Origin: Austropuccinia psidii
Lineage: Eukaryota > Basidiomycota > Pucciniomycetes > Pucciniales > Sphaerophragmiaceae
Assembly: GCA_023105745.1 (NCBI GenBank)
Contig: JALGQZ010000011.1
Coordinates: forward strand, 16,521,975 to 16,585,974
Length of the DNA stretch: 64,000 nt
Direction of reading: 5' to 3'
Position numbers and translations under genes: made by a program. The first letter of the stretch is position 1. Every line of letters begins with the position of its first letter. This document shows, piece by piece, positions 33,735 through 46,409 of the stretch. The notes beneath the pieces were generated by a model. That model had not been told where the DNA came from. It made no database searches and was given only the letters and a program-made list of their open reading frames with translations.

Positions 33735-35149
33735 TGTCAGCCTGTGACTCAAAGCCATAGCAGAAGCATGACAGCCAAATACCATAAACCAATGGTAGAG
33801 CCAAGATACCACCAAAACATGGAGCTGGGCCAAATCAGCTCAAAAGTTATCAAAAGAAAGAGGAAACCCACAAATTTCTAAATACACAAGTCCCACCATC
33901 ATAGGACAAGGAATAACAAAGTTATTCCTGCTCAAAGTTGTTGCTGAGCATAAACCTTATTTTTCACCTCTCATCTGAAATCCAGAGGAAGAGGCTTAAC
34001 CCCATCAAGTTGGTATTCAAAATGAAGCTCTAAATCAGTGCTATTCAATTTTACTAGCAAAACTGAGCTAGCACCAGAATTACAGAAGTTATGACCAAAA
34101 CAAGGTCAAATAGGGGTGAATGAAATATTCACCTCTCATCTAACCTCTACAGCTTTGGTGTGAGATACCTAAAGTGGGGTTTTTTGGAAAAAGAACAATT
34201 AGGGCTATCTGATGGTACCACCCATTTCCCCATATCACATCTAGAACAAAAGCTATAGGGAAAACAAACTCCATACAGATTTTAAGCAAATCATACACAT
34301 GTACAAAAATCTTGTACATGGCATAGCTTTGCCATATTTAATGTTAACTGTAACAAATGAGGTACCATTGTGTATAAAACATCCAGGGATACACAATCAA
34401 CAAACTTTGAGCTTGATATCCCAAAAACGGTTAAATTTATGGCAGTTTCAAGGTCAAAATCTCACAGTTAGACCAATACAGCTTTACTGTGGGATATTCT
34501 CCCATAATCATGATTATGCATTGTCAAAAAGACAAAGAAGCGTGTTTATACTTCAATACCTCATAGGTTTGTCAATACTTGGGTCATGTACAGGTTCTAT
34601 ACAGAATTCTACGCCTCATACACATCAGAAGAGGGCTATGTAGTCCTAGATGAAAGTTTTCACCCCGCATTGGTGAAAACAGCCCAGATGTGGTTTCAAA
34701 CCCGCATCTGAGCCCAGTATAGGCTATACAGGCCTTTTGAAAACCATAAGACAGTCCAGGGAGGTGAAACATATTCACTCCCGCTACATGGAAAGGTCTA
34801 GAAGCATTTCTCACCCAATTTTAGGATAAAAAGGGACCTTTTCTTCACAAGAAAAGGTTTCCTCATGCTGCTCTTGAATTCCTATGTAGTATAACTGTCA
34901 ATAACAGTTATACTCTTGGAAAAGAATCAGCTATAATTCTAATTTTAATTATTATAGTCTTGATTATTGTAACCCAACAGGTAAAGCTGCACCCAGGGCT
35001 TTCAACAGCACTCACCACCACTATTACTCAATAGTAAAGCCCTGAATATTCTTCTCTTAACCCTTTTTATACTATTTTCACCATGTCACAGTCATATTTA
35101 AAGCTTGTAAATAGTCATTAATAAGCTTCATCATAGACTCAGCCTGACA
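33735..35149 (+). repeat. Solo LTR of the C/E family (1415 bp) with TSD ATAAA
   Basis: It begins TGTCAGCCTGTGACTC and ends GACTCAGCCTGACA, the reverse complement of the C and E LTRs, so the original element was on the plus strand. ATAAA occurs on both sides (33730-33734 and 35150-35154). No internal sequence is present, as expected from recombination between the two LTRs of one insertion. Confidence 0.9.
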
Positions 35150-35322
35150 ATAAAATTAAATCAAATTCCTCAATGAAAAATATTTTCAAGACAATTTCAA
35201 AAAAAAAAATTATCTTAGCTTCAAATTTAAAGAAAGAAAATTTATTAAATTAATATATTTTAGAGCCTAAAAATATAATAATTGAGGGTAGAAGGTTCAA
35301 AAAACATGGACAGACCCTCAAA
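35150..35322 (-). other. Element F leader, part 2, and primer-binding box
   Basis: Continues the leader matching A at about 7611-7779. The box at 35305-35322 reads TTTGAGGGTCTGTCCATG on the minus strand, a decayed version of the shared box. Confidence 0.65.
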
Positions 35323-37242
35323 TGTATTATTTGTCTATGAAACTGTTGATAAGATTACTATTAATCAACAGCACTATGACTGTTCTTATGAAATATAATA
35401 ATAAAAATTACTATAACCACAATTAAATGCTTATTTATTGAATTATTTCTTTTACTTGTTATACACTACTTGTGATTTTAACAGTAAGCAGTGATTGGCT
35501 ACAAGAATCAATTACAAGAAGCATTTACTAATAAAAAAACTTTCTTATTAAAATAATAAAATTATTTTAAAATATAATTATCTTTTACAAGAAAAATTAT
35601 AAAAATAACTCTTGAAGAAAACGTTTACTAGAGGAAAACTATAATAATTCAAATAAATCACTGACTAATACTCCAAAGAACCTATTGAAAGATAATAGTA
35701 GAGAAATTTGACAGGTAATTGTGGATTTAAAAGGATCAAAATTGATTTATAACAAGATTACAACAATATATAGTTGATTTTTATTATTTCACGTCTTATT
35801 GATTCTTAAAGAATGGAACACTTAAAAAAAGACTAACTAATACTTACTTGTTGGTAATAATGGTACAATTGAATAATGTGATGATTTGGAAAAAACAGCA
35901 TGAGAAGGCCTCTTTTAAGTCAAAAATAGTTCACAGAGGCATGCCATTGAGAAAACTGAAAAACTAGTAAGTGAGAAAACAATAAAGCCTTTTGGATTAT
36001 TGATTGCATCATCTGTTGTCCTGTAATATTATCACAATTATTCAATTGATGCTTTCACATGACTACCAACCCGTTCATGGTTAAGAATAAAAGGAGTAGA
36101 AATTTTAATTATTCTTCTATTTCACAATAGTCATTTGTTTCTCAAATTTATTAGTTTCATTGGCAAATTCATGACAGATTGTATTTTCTGGGAATTTTTG
36201 AAGAGTCAGTGTTTCACATGGAATCTTCAAAAATGGACTACAAGTAAAACTTTTAATTTTACTTATAAAATTATTCTTCTTTTTGGTTTCTTTATTAATA
36301 ATATTGTTCTTAATTGTTCCTGAAAGCTCTAGAAATATTAATTAAGAATTTTCTTTTTAATGAATTTTTGAAGTTTTTACCTCAATTTTACATAGAATTG
36401 CAAATAGCACTATATTACTGGTTGCTATGAGGTAAATCAATGGATACTAGTCCAAGAATGGTTTTAATTACTCTTTTAGGATTTATGAATGGAAAAACAT
36501 TAGGAATTTACATGGTTACAGGAGTCTAAGTTGCTCTTTACCTCCTTGGCACGTCAAAATAGCAGCTTATTTGCAATTTTCTTATGATTTAATGAGATTT
36601 TAACCTGGTAAACAAGCTCCCAAAAGGTTTTAATATACTAATTGGGCCATGATCAGCCATGGATCCAAGCTTTAGAGCTATCCATGCCTCAGAGGCCTCA
36701 GAAGATGGGAACCCTGGCTCTCTTTGATGTATTTTGTCCCCCTTGATTATTTTTCATGTCAAAATAGAAATTCTGGCTTCAAGACTGATATCCACTATTG
36801 GTGTACCAAAGGTGTTTGTAAGAATACCATGATATCAAGTTCCACCAACATTCAGAACACTCCCATTAGTGTATATGTAACATGGAATTTCTCACATTCC
36901 CATTATTTTGGTGTGAAATTGAGAAAAACAAAAATCTTCACAATTCTTTTATGTGGTATTTATGATGTGGTATTGAAGTATTTTCCATATTACCACCTCA
37001 TAGAGTTAATTTGAGCTTATTCACTCTATGGAGATACCCTGGGAGAAATTTTGTGTAGAATCCAAATCTGGCGTTTAATCCAAGGATTTACTTACTCAAT
37101 AGAAAGTTATTCATCTTTTCTGAAACCAAAAATGCTCAATTTTGAATATATGCATGACTTATGGGTTATGAATAGTTCAAAATTTATTTTTGAAGATAAT
37201 TGTGGCCAATTTGGGTATGTAAAATATACCTCAAGGCTCACA
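35323..37242 (-). repeat. Element F 5' LTR (1920 bp)
   Basis: On the plus strand it runs from TGTATTATTTGTC to AAGGCTCACA and is related along its whole length to the A LTR at 7780-9706, with much higher divergence than the A pair. It has no coding potential. Confidence 0.9.
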
Positions 37243-38219
37243 ACATCATAATTAAACCATCTTATCCCATTGTTATGCCATTATTGAAAGTTATCACTGT
37301 ACCTCTAGTTTTTCTGACGTCATACGCTTGGAAGAAGTCTAATCTCTGTGTATTTCATTAGTTTTAATCATAATAAACTAGTATTCACCAATCTTATCAT
37401 TTATATGACTGTTTAACCTAAATTAAGATTACAGCATGTGCTCATAAATGATCAATCTTAAGCTTAAACGTTTCTCATTAATATATTTTGGGTTATACAT
37501 GCTACAACCATTAAGAGAGGTAATTCTGATATCTTGGCATGTAATTATTAAAATTCCATGAGAATTTAATTACATAATCAAAACCCTTTTTTCATTATTT
37601 TTCTTGTAACTCATCTTTTCTGTTTAAATTTACTATTCTCAACTTCAAATCATGATTCCAAGGTATTTTACCTTGATAATAATAATAATAATTACAGCAT
37701 TCTTCATGTATGAAATAGTCAAATATTAATCTCTACTTCTCTTTAAGTTTGGAGCGCTTTTACAACAAAGTGCTCAACACCTTTTCTTATATTGCTCAAG
37801 AAACCATTTTAATTTATAACCTTACTTGTAGCTTTCCAAATAGATTTTATATCTGTATTTTTATAGTGATTATATGTTAAACTTCTTTTGCCTCAACTTC
37901 TTATCATGCATATTTCAGGAGATATGAGCTAAAAATCATGAATATATGCACTGATCATAAAAACGCATATATTTAGGTTATCTCAGTAAGTAATGCCTTC
38001 TCAGAAATGACATAAAAACTTTATATGTGTAGTGTTTCATGGGGAAACCAATGGTGTAACTTGTCTTACATGTTTGATCATTGGTCTCTGAGATGATAAA
38101 TTTTATGCCTTTTTATCAAATATTTACTTATTTTATGATAAGGATTTCAATTCTTATTATTTAAGTAGGTATTTTAATGTTTATTTGTGAACTTTTCAAA
38201 TATGTGGTCATATCTTGAA
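37243..38219. other. AT-rich sequence without recognisable gene
   Basis: No open frame of note. It has an ATAATAATAATAATAAT microsatellite near 37678. It may be host DNA flanking element F, or a very old LTR whose end is at 38327. Confidence 0.4.
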
Positions 38220-38327
38220 GGCTTAAAATAATTAAGCAATTAAACATTTATTATATTCCATAAAAACAGTCATAGTATGCTTTATTACTAGTAATATTAT
38301 CAAGAGCTTCATATACAAATCTTACAA
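38220..38327 (+). repeat. Fossil LTR 3' end (A or B family)
   Basis: The segment CATAAAAACAGTCATAGTAT ... TCATATACAAATCTTACA matches, with scattered changes, the last 80-100 bases of A- and B-family LTRs in plus orientation. No primer box follows, so it is probably a solo-LTR remnant. Confidence 0.5.
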
Positions 38328-38689
38328 GGAGTGCTTCTGTAAAATAGATAAAAAATTGTATAGATCTCCCTGAGATATTAAATCATCATAAGATTTTCAT
38401 GGGGTTTGAATTAAGTATGCATAGGTTGGATCTGGGGTGAAAATAACAATTTTTCTGATTTTGTGTTCAATCAAACTGTAGGTAGTTATATCTTGGTCAA
38501 TTATGATCCAATTTTATACAGATAGTATATTCTTAATTGGAAAATTTCCCTCTTTCAAATTTTACCTGTATTGGATTTATTTTTTCATTATTTGCTATAC
38601 TCAGGTATAGAAAGTTAATAACATTATTTATTGGGTGTTGATGTCATGCTGTTTCTTGGTTTGGAGTCACAGGCCAAGAAAAGTTATAC
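38328..38689. other. Unassigned AT-rich sequence with a possible C-family LTR end
   Basis: No gene is seen. At about 38640-38672, GTCATGCTG...GAGTCACAGGC resembles the terminal bases of C-family LTRs (plus orientation of the C LTR). The match is too short to be sure. Confidence 0.3.
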
Positions 38690-40030
38690 ATTCTCAAAGT
38701 ATATTCCATTTTTCTCAAATCTTAATTTTCTGGATCTAAGAAAAAACCCTTAATAATTGTTAGCCTTAAGGGATGTTTTTTCATACCAAAATATACCAAA
38801 AGAAAGTTCTTAATTCATTTTGCAATATGGCAAGCCCATAAATAATTCACATAATCAGAATTGATTATTTTTCTCAAAGAGAAATACAAAGATCCTTTTT
38901 TCAAAAACTATATCCATTTATTTATAATTGAGTTTGAATTTTACACAAAACCTCACTTGGGCTAATTCCATAAGGTTCATAAGCTGGAATTAACTCTGAG
39001 GTTTTAATATGGAAACTACTCCAACACCTTGTCATCAATACCACACAAACCATTTGTGCAAGACTCTATTTTTTACAGTTTTGTTTCAACATGATGGTAT
39101 TCTTCCAATGCATATACCACATATACACTAATATTGGTTTTACGCATGTTTCTAGCCCTTAAAGTACTGTATTTTGAAACCCATATTAGATATAACTCTC
39201 AACTACAAAATTACTATTTTGACACGTAAAATGGCAAGAGGGGAAAAAATATCAAAGAAAGCCCGGGTGCCTGGCATCTGATGATTCTGAGCCATATCCA
39301 TATTCAAATATTGAAGAAATGGCTTACAATGACTCAATTATTCTGCCAAAATATTTTTTTAACTTTCTAACTAGGACCGAATCCCATTAATTTGTAAAAA
39401 AATATTAAATAAGCTTCTATTTTGATTTTCTAATGAGGTAATAAGCACCTTGAACCCCCTTTGCCATGCATTTTACTCATAATTTCCCATATATAGGCCC
39501 AAAAGCGCAAACTGAAACACTTTTTGGAATAGAATTCATTGAAAACAGCTCTCACTATTATATTTGCCTGCGTCATGTGTAAAATGAGGTAAAACTCGAA
39601 AATTAATTAAAAATAAAATTCTTAATTGATATTCCTGAAAAATTCAGAAGCAATTGAAAAAGTGATAATGCATAAGAAACCCAAAATTAGCTTTTATTTA
39701 AAAATCTCAATTAAAAGCTTAAATTACAGTCCTGCTTTGATTATTCCATCTGAAAAACTGTGATTTAACTTTCAAAATACCTTTTAGATATGAGAAACAG
39801 AATTTTTCAGTGGCATGAAAGGTGATTTGAATTTATTACATCCTCACTTTATAACAACAAATGGGTTGGAATCCATGTAAAGTAACATAATTTGTTAACG
39901 ATAGAAATTTTATGTGACAAATAATGTAAGCATCAGTTAAAATAAGGTAATATTTTTTGGATGTTTCTGTGAGTGTTTGTCAACTGAAAAGAAGACTAAT
40001 TCTTCTTTTTCTCCCAATATTAATCCTATA
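38690..40030 (+). repeat. Fossil A-family LTR, plus orientation
   Basis: Several blocks align in order with the reverse complement of the A LTR: the TTACACAAAACCTCACTTGG area near 38940, TTAACTCTGAGG, ATACCACACAAA near 39040, AAATTACTATTTTGACACGT near 39210, GGCAAGAGGGGAAAA, AATGAGGTAAAACTC near 39580 and GTTTGTCAACTGAAAAGAAG near 39975. The divergence is heavy and no element body is attached. Confidence 0.6.
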
Positions 40031-40829
40031 ATCCCTTTGATATGTATATTGAAGCTGGTATACCACTAAAAATTTATTATAAAAAGTATTATTGATATTT
40101 CAACTCTTTGTGATTTTTAAAATTACAGAAAATTAAGAGAATTAATTTCATTTTAAATAGTATTTTAATACTCAGAGCTAATATTACTTTAATTTCTGAA
40201 TAATTGATGTAAAGCCACAACTAATCTTTTCAATTTACTCAAAATCCTTAAGTCCTTAAATTTTGGATGGTGTTAAGGTTTTCACCTTATAATTTGTTGT
40301 TTTTGTTTCTGTTGAGAATTTGTGATCAATATTTGGACTTATCCAAGCTGTTTTGTATCAATTTTGGAATGAGTAATTTCATGAGTGCTTTTCTACTCAA
40401 TTTGTCTTAATTTCTCTAAAGAAATACATCATTCTTTTTTAATAATATTTTGAGAAATTCTTTGGTCCATAGAGCTTTATTGATACATGAAACGTTTTTG
40501 TTCAGTGTTATTGGATCTGGTATAGAAATAGTTCCCTTACCTTAATAGTGTTGGTAGCATATTTTGGTGATATAATAATTTTGTATTCAATAATTGAATT
40601 AATATTAATTTTATTTGATATGAGAAATTATCTATTATGAAAAATCAACATGAATAGAAATCCCAAAGCCTTTTTTATGATATTTATCTCTTTAGCATAT
40701 TAGTTTTGAGGAAACTCATAATAAACTGGTCTAAATTTTCCTATTTATTCCACATAAATACCTCACAATACCCTTTGATATTTATTTAATACTGGGATTT
40801 GGGTAACATAATTTCATGGCTCCCCTCTA

Positions 40830-41355
40830 TCCCTTGATTAATGTATTTTTTTCTGTTTTTATCAAGAGAGCTTTGAGAGTTAGATAAGTTAAATTTAAGG
40901 GATTTTCTGCTTTACTATTTTGAGCTTGATAATCTTGGTAGCTTTTGTTCTTGTGATTCTAAAGCGTTGAAGATAGTACCTTTTGATATCCCACTTCGTT
41001 TACTTAAATGAAATATCCTACATTATGGGGCTTTTATCAAATCCAAGATTTCAAGATGAGGGGTGAAAATCAAGGCTTAAGCTCAGCAATAGTTTACAAC
41101 ATTAATAATCTTTTGAATTATTATTTTTTGGTGATGAAAATGGTATTTTATGCAAGAAGAAAGTTTTCCCTTTCAGATGGCCATCTATACAGGCTGTATG
41201 TTCACAGTCCCTCTTTTGAATATTATAAACTCATTTATCCTTTATCTGGTCTTATATATGCAAAATATGTGTGTTCCACCCTTCTGATTAGATACAATAT
41301 TTTATGGTATTTTGGGTTTGATTCTTTTTCTCTGGCTTTGAGTCACAGGCTGACA
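40830..41355 (-). repeat. Fossil C-family LTR end
   Basis: GATGAGGGGTGAAAATCAAGG with GCTCAGCAATAG (about 41055-41090) and CTCTGGCTTTGAGTCACAGGC followed by TGACA (41330-41355) line up with the final third of the C LTR. The left limit is uncertain; the LTR could reach back to about 39978, but I see no matching TSD. Confidence 0.55.
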
Positions 41356-43393
41356 TATCATAAGTTATCCATTTTATGGGTAAGCTGAATTGTTCTCAGT
41401 ATAGAACTACTACCTGATTTTGACCATCATTACATAATTTATTTATATCAAGGATGAAATCGTGCTCAAATGTCAGCTCTTAGTCCAGCTGTTTCTCATC
41501 TGAACTATTGATTATTCAAATAAAATTCTTCTTTTATTTGGTATTTAATAATACCCAGATAACAGTCTGATACCCTATTTTGTATTGTAAGGTCATTAAG
41601 ACCTCATATTCAATTTTTAAGAGACTCTCATGTGGAGATTTAGTATATATCTTTATTCTGTTTATCAGCTCCTTTAGAAGCTTTACATATTGCAAAGGGA
41701 TTTGACTTGTTCATTTTATGATGTATTCCCTAAGCAACTTATTATTTCTTCAGACCTTGAATATTAGACCAGAGCTGCCTCAAATTATGCATAAAAGGAA
41801 ATTTCCTCTTGTAAATCTACTCCCATTTGTGTTTTTACTTCATTATTCAGGTAGTTCTTGGACATTTCAAACTGTGGGGTATTCAAAAGACGCTAGAATT
41901 TCTTACATTTAGGTATTTCAAGTCTCAAGGGTGGCTTTACACAATTCACACAACTTTTATTTCAGCCATACAATGATATAATTATATTCAATTTAATCAC
42001 TGTGAAAAAAATGTCTATTACTCAAAGCAGGTATTGCATTTGGAAACTGGCTTGAAAACAATGCTTCAGTATCCCATACTTATTTTAACCAGAAAAAAGC
42101 AAATTTGAGGTGATAAATTCCAGAATTTCAATAATCAAATGGTCAATTTAGAAATTACAAACTTGATATATAGTTTTAGAATCATATAAGTCAAATAGTA
42201 GCACAAATCTTGTTGAATCAAAGAATAATCGAGAACCTGGCACACAGATCAAAAAATCTATTTAATAATCAAATGAATAAGAATTTAATCAAATTTTATG
42301 AAGATAGCCAAAATGAACCATGTATAAGCTTTACAATACTGATTAATACAGCTTAATATAGGAAAGGTAACATAAAATACAAAAGAAAATATACAAGGGA
42401 GAATGTAGCATTAACTACACCCCAAATACACCAAAAATATTGGATTAATAAGAATTGAAGTTACTAAAATGTATTTGATAGAATAAAATCAGAGAAGCTG
42501 TATCAATACATATCCATGGCATATAGAGTTATAATCAAATCAAGCCTTAATTAAGTTAATTAATATAAAGCTCCATACATTCTTAATCCCAAAGCTCAAT
42601 TATACAAAAAAATAAAGTACAATCAATTCCATTCAAAAAATGAATAAAAGAAAATGCTTTGTTTTTCTTCTATTTCCTGGTGGCATAGAAGAATTCAGAA
42701 TCTCAAAATAAATTGGTATCCTTTTCTCAGCGTATCATCAATTAGGAGTCTAAGCTAATTTACAAACTCAACACCTTACTTCAGGTGTATCCTCTAATTA
42801 TAATAATAGGGCATGTCAAATATACCAAATCTTACGAACCCGAAAAATTTGGTATTTGAGCTGTAGCTCCCATAGCAAAAACCCCACATTTTGAAGCCAC
42901 CAATACCAAATAATTTCAGCTCAGTCCCCCAGGAACTTGGTGTAATTTCTCTTGATGGTATTTTGAGACTTAACCCCAATATTCCTTTGAAAACTAATTC
43001 CTTAAAATAAAATCTTTATTGATTCATTCTGTGAAGCTGCCAACTGTATCATAATCCATTTTTACTTCCACACATCATTTATATTGCTTTGAAGTTGATT
43101 TTTTCACACAAAATTTCCCACCACTCAATCAGGAAAAAAAATTTATCAATTAAAGAGAGCTCTAGTGTTTCTCATCCCTCTGGCCACCTCAATCAATCCA
43201 TCTATTTATGTATTATAAATTGGCTATCCATTAAATTAAAGCTTGATGCATGTTTTGAAAGCAGTGGCTATAAGCTCTTTTGAAAGCCCCATTAAAGTAA
43301 AAAGAATGTTTCCCACAGGCTTGCTATGGCGTTCAATGAGAAATCTAATCACCAATTGAATCTCAAATCCACCAGCATTTATGACCAATGGCA
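41356..43393. other. AT-rich intergenic sequence
   Basis: Only short open frames (about 60 codons) with no coding character or recognised motif, and no LTR ends. I see nothing I can name. Confidence 0.4.
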
Positions 43394-43776
43394 TAATTAA
43401 AAGAAGAAATATACCACTACAAAAAGGCTTGAAAATTCAACTGGAGCTGTAATCACTGAAGAAGATCATAGAAAGAGAATCCATACTATGGCTGAAAAGC
43501 TAGATACCATGTGTGCATGTTTTTCTGAGATCGATTCCCTCTTTGGTCACATACCCAATGTTACTCCATTGCCAGGTTATGATGCACAAGAGATTGAATT
43601 GAGCTCAAATGAGAGGGAGCAGGGTCCAGCGAATATTGAAGTAAGTTCTTATAATTAACCCAATGAATATCTCTAAGCATCATTTTGTTTTGTTTTAGGA
43701 TACAAGCAATATTAAAAATAAAGTCCTCATAATTCACCCCATGTTGAAGTTTGATGACATTATTGATAATGATTAG
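43394..43776 (+). pseudogene. Unrecognised exon-intron-exon remnant
   Basis: A frame open from about 43394 encodes KRLENSTGAVITEEDHRKR, then MAEKLDTMCACFSEIDSLFG and an acidic end. At 43641-43698 there is a canonical 58-bp intron (GTAAGT to TTTTAG). Splicing continues the frame as DTSNIKNKVLII and FDDIIDND to TAG at 43774. Directly after the TAG the frame goes on as DGYFD into another GTAAGC, so the TAG may be a nonsense mutation. Upstream exons are not identified. The style resembles rust multi-copy hypothetical proteins; I cannot assign a function. Confidence 0.45.
43641..43698 (+). other. Spliceosomal intron (58 bp) in the unrecognised gene
   Basis: Starts GTAAGTTC, has TCTCTAAGC as a branch-like site, and ends in a T-rich tract with TTTTAG. 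Both flanks are in frame with each other. Confidence 0.55.
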
Positions 43777-45559
43777 GATGGATATTTCGATGTAAGCTGT
43801 TTTCATAAATGTGGAATCATTATTCCATTTATTGATTCATAAAATTCAGCTACCAAAAATACAAAGCAGAACATCTCAAAGGATAAAGCATGGATTCAGC
43901 TTCAATCTCAATTACACCTTCATAATCACAAATAATGGAGAAACGGAAAAAAAGGTATTAATCTTTCATATTGCAAGGGTTCATTGTAAGGGCTAATGGA
44001 GTAAACCCTAGGATGGTAAGAAAATTATCAAGCATTTTTGGAATGGGATAAACAGGAGTGGAATGAGGAAAAAATATATGGATTATTGATATTTAACAAG
44101 ATATAGCTATTAAGGAAAAAAGATTTCTTTTGAGGAGAAAAACTGTAAAGCAAGGAGATTTTAAGAGGCCCAATTGAATTACAATCTTAAATCCAACAGG
44201 GAACAACAGTACCAAAAATAATTGAAAAGGAGAAGTGGAAAAGTGAGCTGGAAATCCAAGAAAAAATCAAAATACAGATTCGGCCATGGCAGTCTTAAAC
44301 TCATCACATTCAATCTCCAATTTGTAAATAATTCTAACATCAGTTAAGAGCTTGAGATGAGGTATGTTGTTTACTAAGACACTATTTTCCCTTGTCACAC
44401 CATATACACATGGTTGAAGAATCATTACTTTTCTACTATCAGATCATCACAGTGTGTTGCCTTCAGCAAACTGCTTTCAATTTAAATACGTGACAACAAA
44501 GCCCCATGCAGTCTAGTTATGTGCATGAATGAGGCACTCACTGAATTCAAGAGCTGGTTGGGTAACCTTGGGGATGATTACGTGATGGAACAACTGCTAA
44601 AACAAGCAATAATCAATCGGCCCTACTATTTATAGAGAATTGATGGATCAATTGGATGCTGAGGTATCTTATTTTTTTGTCATGGTCGCTGTTATGTGAC
44701 TTTATCATGTATTTTTATTGCATTTGTTGAAGATTTCAAAGCTATTTTTCAATGTTATTATATTAAAAAAGGCTGAACACAATAAAATTTCACTCTTTCC
44801 CAATTGAAATTATATTATTTTTGTTCTTTATGTTAAAATAAAACATTCCTTTTTTTGAACAAGTAGAAAAACAAAATAAAATTCTTCTATCATTTTTTTG
44901 TAAATTTATTGGCTTTTTCTATGAAAAATATCAATCCTTTTTTTGGTTTTTTGATAAAAATATTAGTTCTTTCTTTTTTTTTATTCAAGGAAAAAAATCC
45001 TTTTGGTACTTTAGTGAAATTTTTGTTTTTTCCTATTTTGAAAAAAAAATGTATCAAATGAAAATAAAAATATATATATTACCCAAAAACAAACACCCAG
45101 TTCAAAGAAAACCTGAAAAATCAATTTTATTTTATTTCTACAGCTTATTATTTATTTTCAAGAAAAATTCATTAAATAAATTTAAAAATCAAATTAAATC
45201 TTCTAGCTCATTTTCAAACCATCATTTACATTGTAAAACAATTATTTATATTTCATTTGTTCTTTTAAAACTAGCAATAATAAAATTCTTAATAATTTTT
45301 TCAAATCCGGGTAATTAATGAAAGTTTCACCCACTCATTTACTATTACTAACAATTGTTTTATTTTCTTTTTCTAGGAGTTATTGAACGAGGTTTTTTTT
45401 AATCCATCCAGCCCTCTTTGTAATTTTTACCAATATTGTTTTTAAAATTATAGGTATTATTATTTTTTAATTTATCATTTCAACTTATTCATTGATCACC
45501 CAAGAGCCTTCCCAGCCATCTCGAATCAATCATAAATCAATTAGAAGATTGATTTTCAA
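43777..45559. other. AT-rich stretch with one exon-like segment
   Basis: A 36-codon frame from ATG 44524 (MNEALTEFKSWLGNL, then DDYVMEQLLKQ) to a TAG near 44632 has coding-like composition but no partner exons that I can place. The rest, including T-rich runs around 44900-45050, shows nothing recognisable. Confidence 0.3.
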
Positions 45560-45765
45560 TCAATTGGAGAGCTCCCAGATATCTCTTTACCCACCTACCT
45601 GACAACTCTCTCTAATCCATTTTCTAATTGATTGGAGAGCTCCCAGATCTCTCATAACCTAACTAACTTCCAAACCTCTCCAAAAAATTTCTAATAAATC
45701 GGAGAGCCCTCTCATCATCCAACTATCTGCCAGCCCTCCCCAAACAGCTAGAAATAAATTTTTAA
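45560..45765. repeat. Degenerate tandem repeat, about 68-bp unit, three copies
   Basis: GGAGAGCTCCCAGAT-type cores begin at 45566, 45634 and 45701 (third copy GGAGAGCCCTCTC), a spacing of 68 and 67 bases. Each is followed by a CT-rich, purine-poor stretch. It is notably richer in C than the surroundings. Confidence 0.6.
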
Positions 45766-46409
45766 ATCAGTTTGTAATAATTTGGGAAGGTTACTGCCAG
45801 CTTTAACCGCCCACACTACCCACCTTAGTAAATAAGAGTGAGTGCAATGGACCCCCAACTCCACTATTCAATTTTAAGGTATTTTTTTCTCATTCTCATT
45901 ATGTTAATAACCTATTTATACTTATACATCTTTTTTTTGTGGGGGTGTAAATCATTATTTGGGCTTTTATTATTTTAAATTTAACTCCTGTTCAAGCAAT
46001 CAATACCTTCCTATTTGCACTTTAAAAAAACAAACCCAACCCTCATCCCTTCTCTAAATATTCAGAATTCTCAAATTACTTGATTTTTGGGACTCGAACA
46101 CATCCTTAGAGAAACTCTAAAGATTTTTCTCACTCATATAACTCTTGTAGTTCATATGATAAGGTGATTGTTGGGACTCAACCTAGTCATGATATTTAAT
46201 TCCAAGATGCTACTCATATCAATAACCCCAAATTTAGACAACAAAGAAGAAAAATAAAATAACTTCATCAAACCACAGAATATCTTCAATTTTATCATAA
46301 GGAATATTCATTAATCACACAAGATACAAAAGGATGAAAATTAAACCTGGCTTAAAGTCCCTCCTGAGAAGACTTTTAAGATATTACTCCGAACCAATAC
46401 TTACCAATA
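45766..46409. other. Sequence without recognisable gene
   Basis: Contains GAGTGAGTGCAATGGACCCC near 45840, which looks like the edge of an inserted sequence, but I find no second copy. No coding frame. Confidence 0.35.

Larger units (their letters stand above)
32997..37242 (-). mobile_element. Element F: oldest element of the stack, 5' part (A family)
   Basis: A minus-strand A-family element: ORF1/Gag overlap region cut by E at 32996, ORF1 exons, a leader split by a solo LTR, a primer-binding box and a 5' LTR at 35323-37242. The sequence after 37242 shows no retroelement match and may be the original host site. The gag-pol and 3' LTR are expected to the left of the window. Confidence 0.85.

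Noticed and set aside
39978..41355. Complete fossil C-family LTR starting at TGTCAACTG (39978)
   Set aside because: The length fits, but the first bases align better to the fossil A-family LTR and the flanks do not form a TSD; only the right end is kept as a feature.
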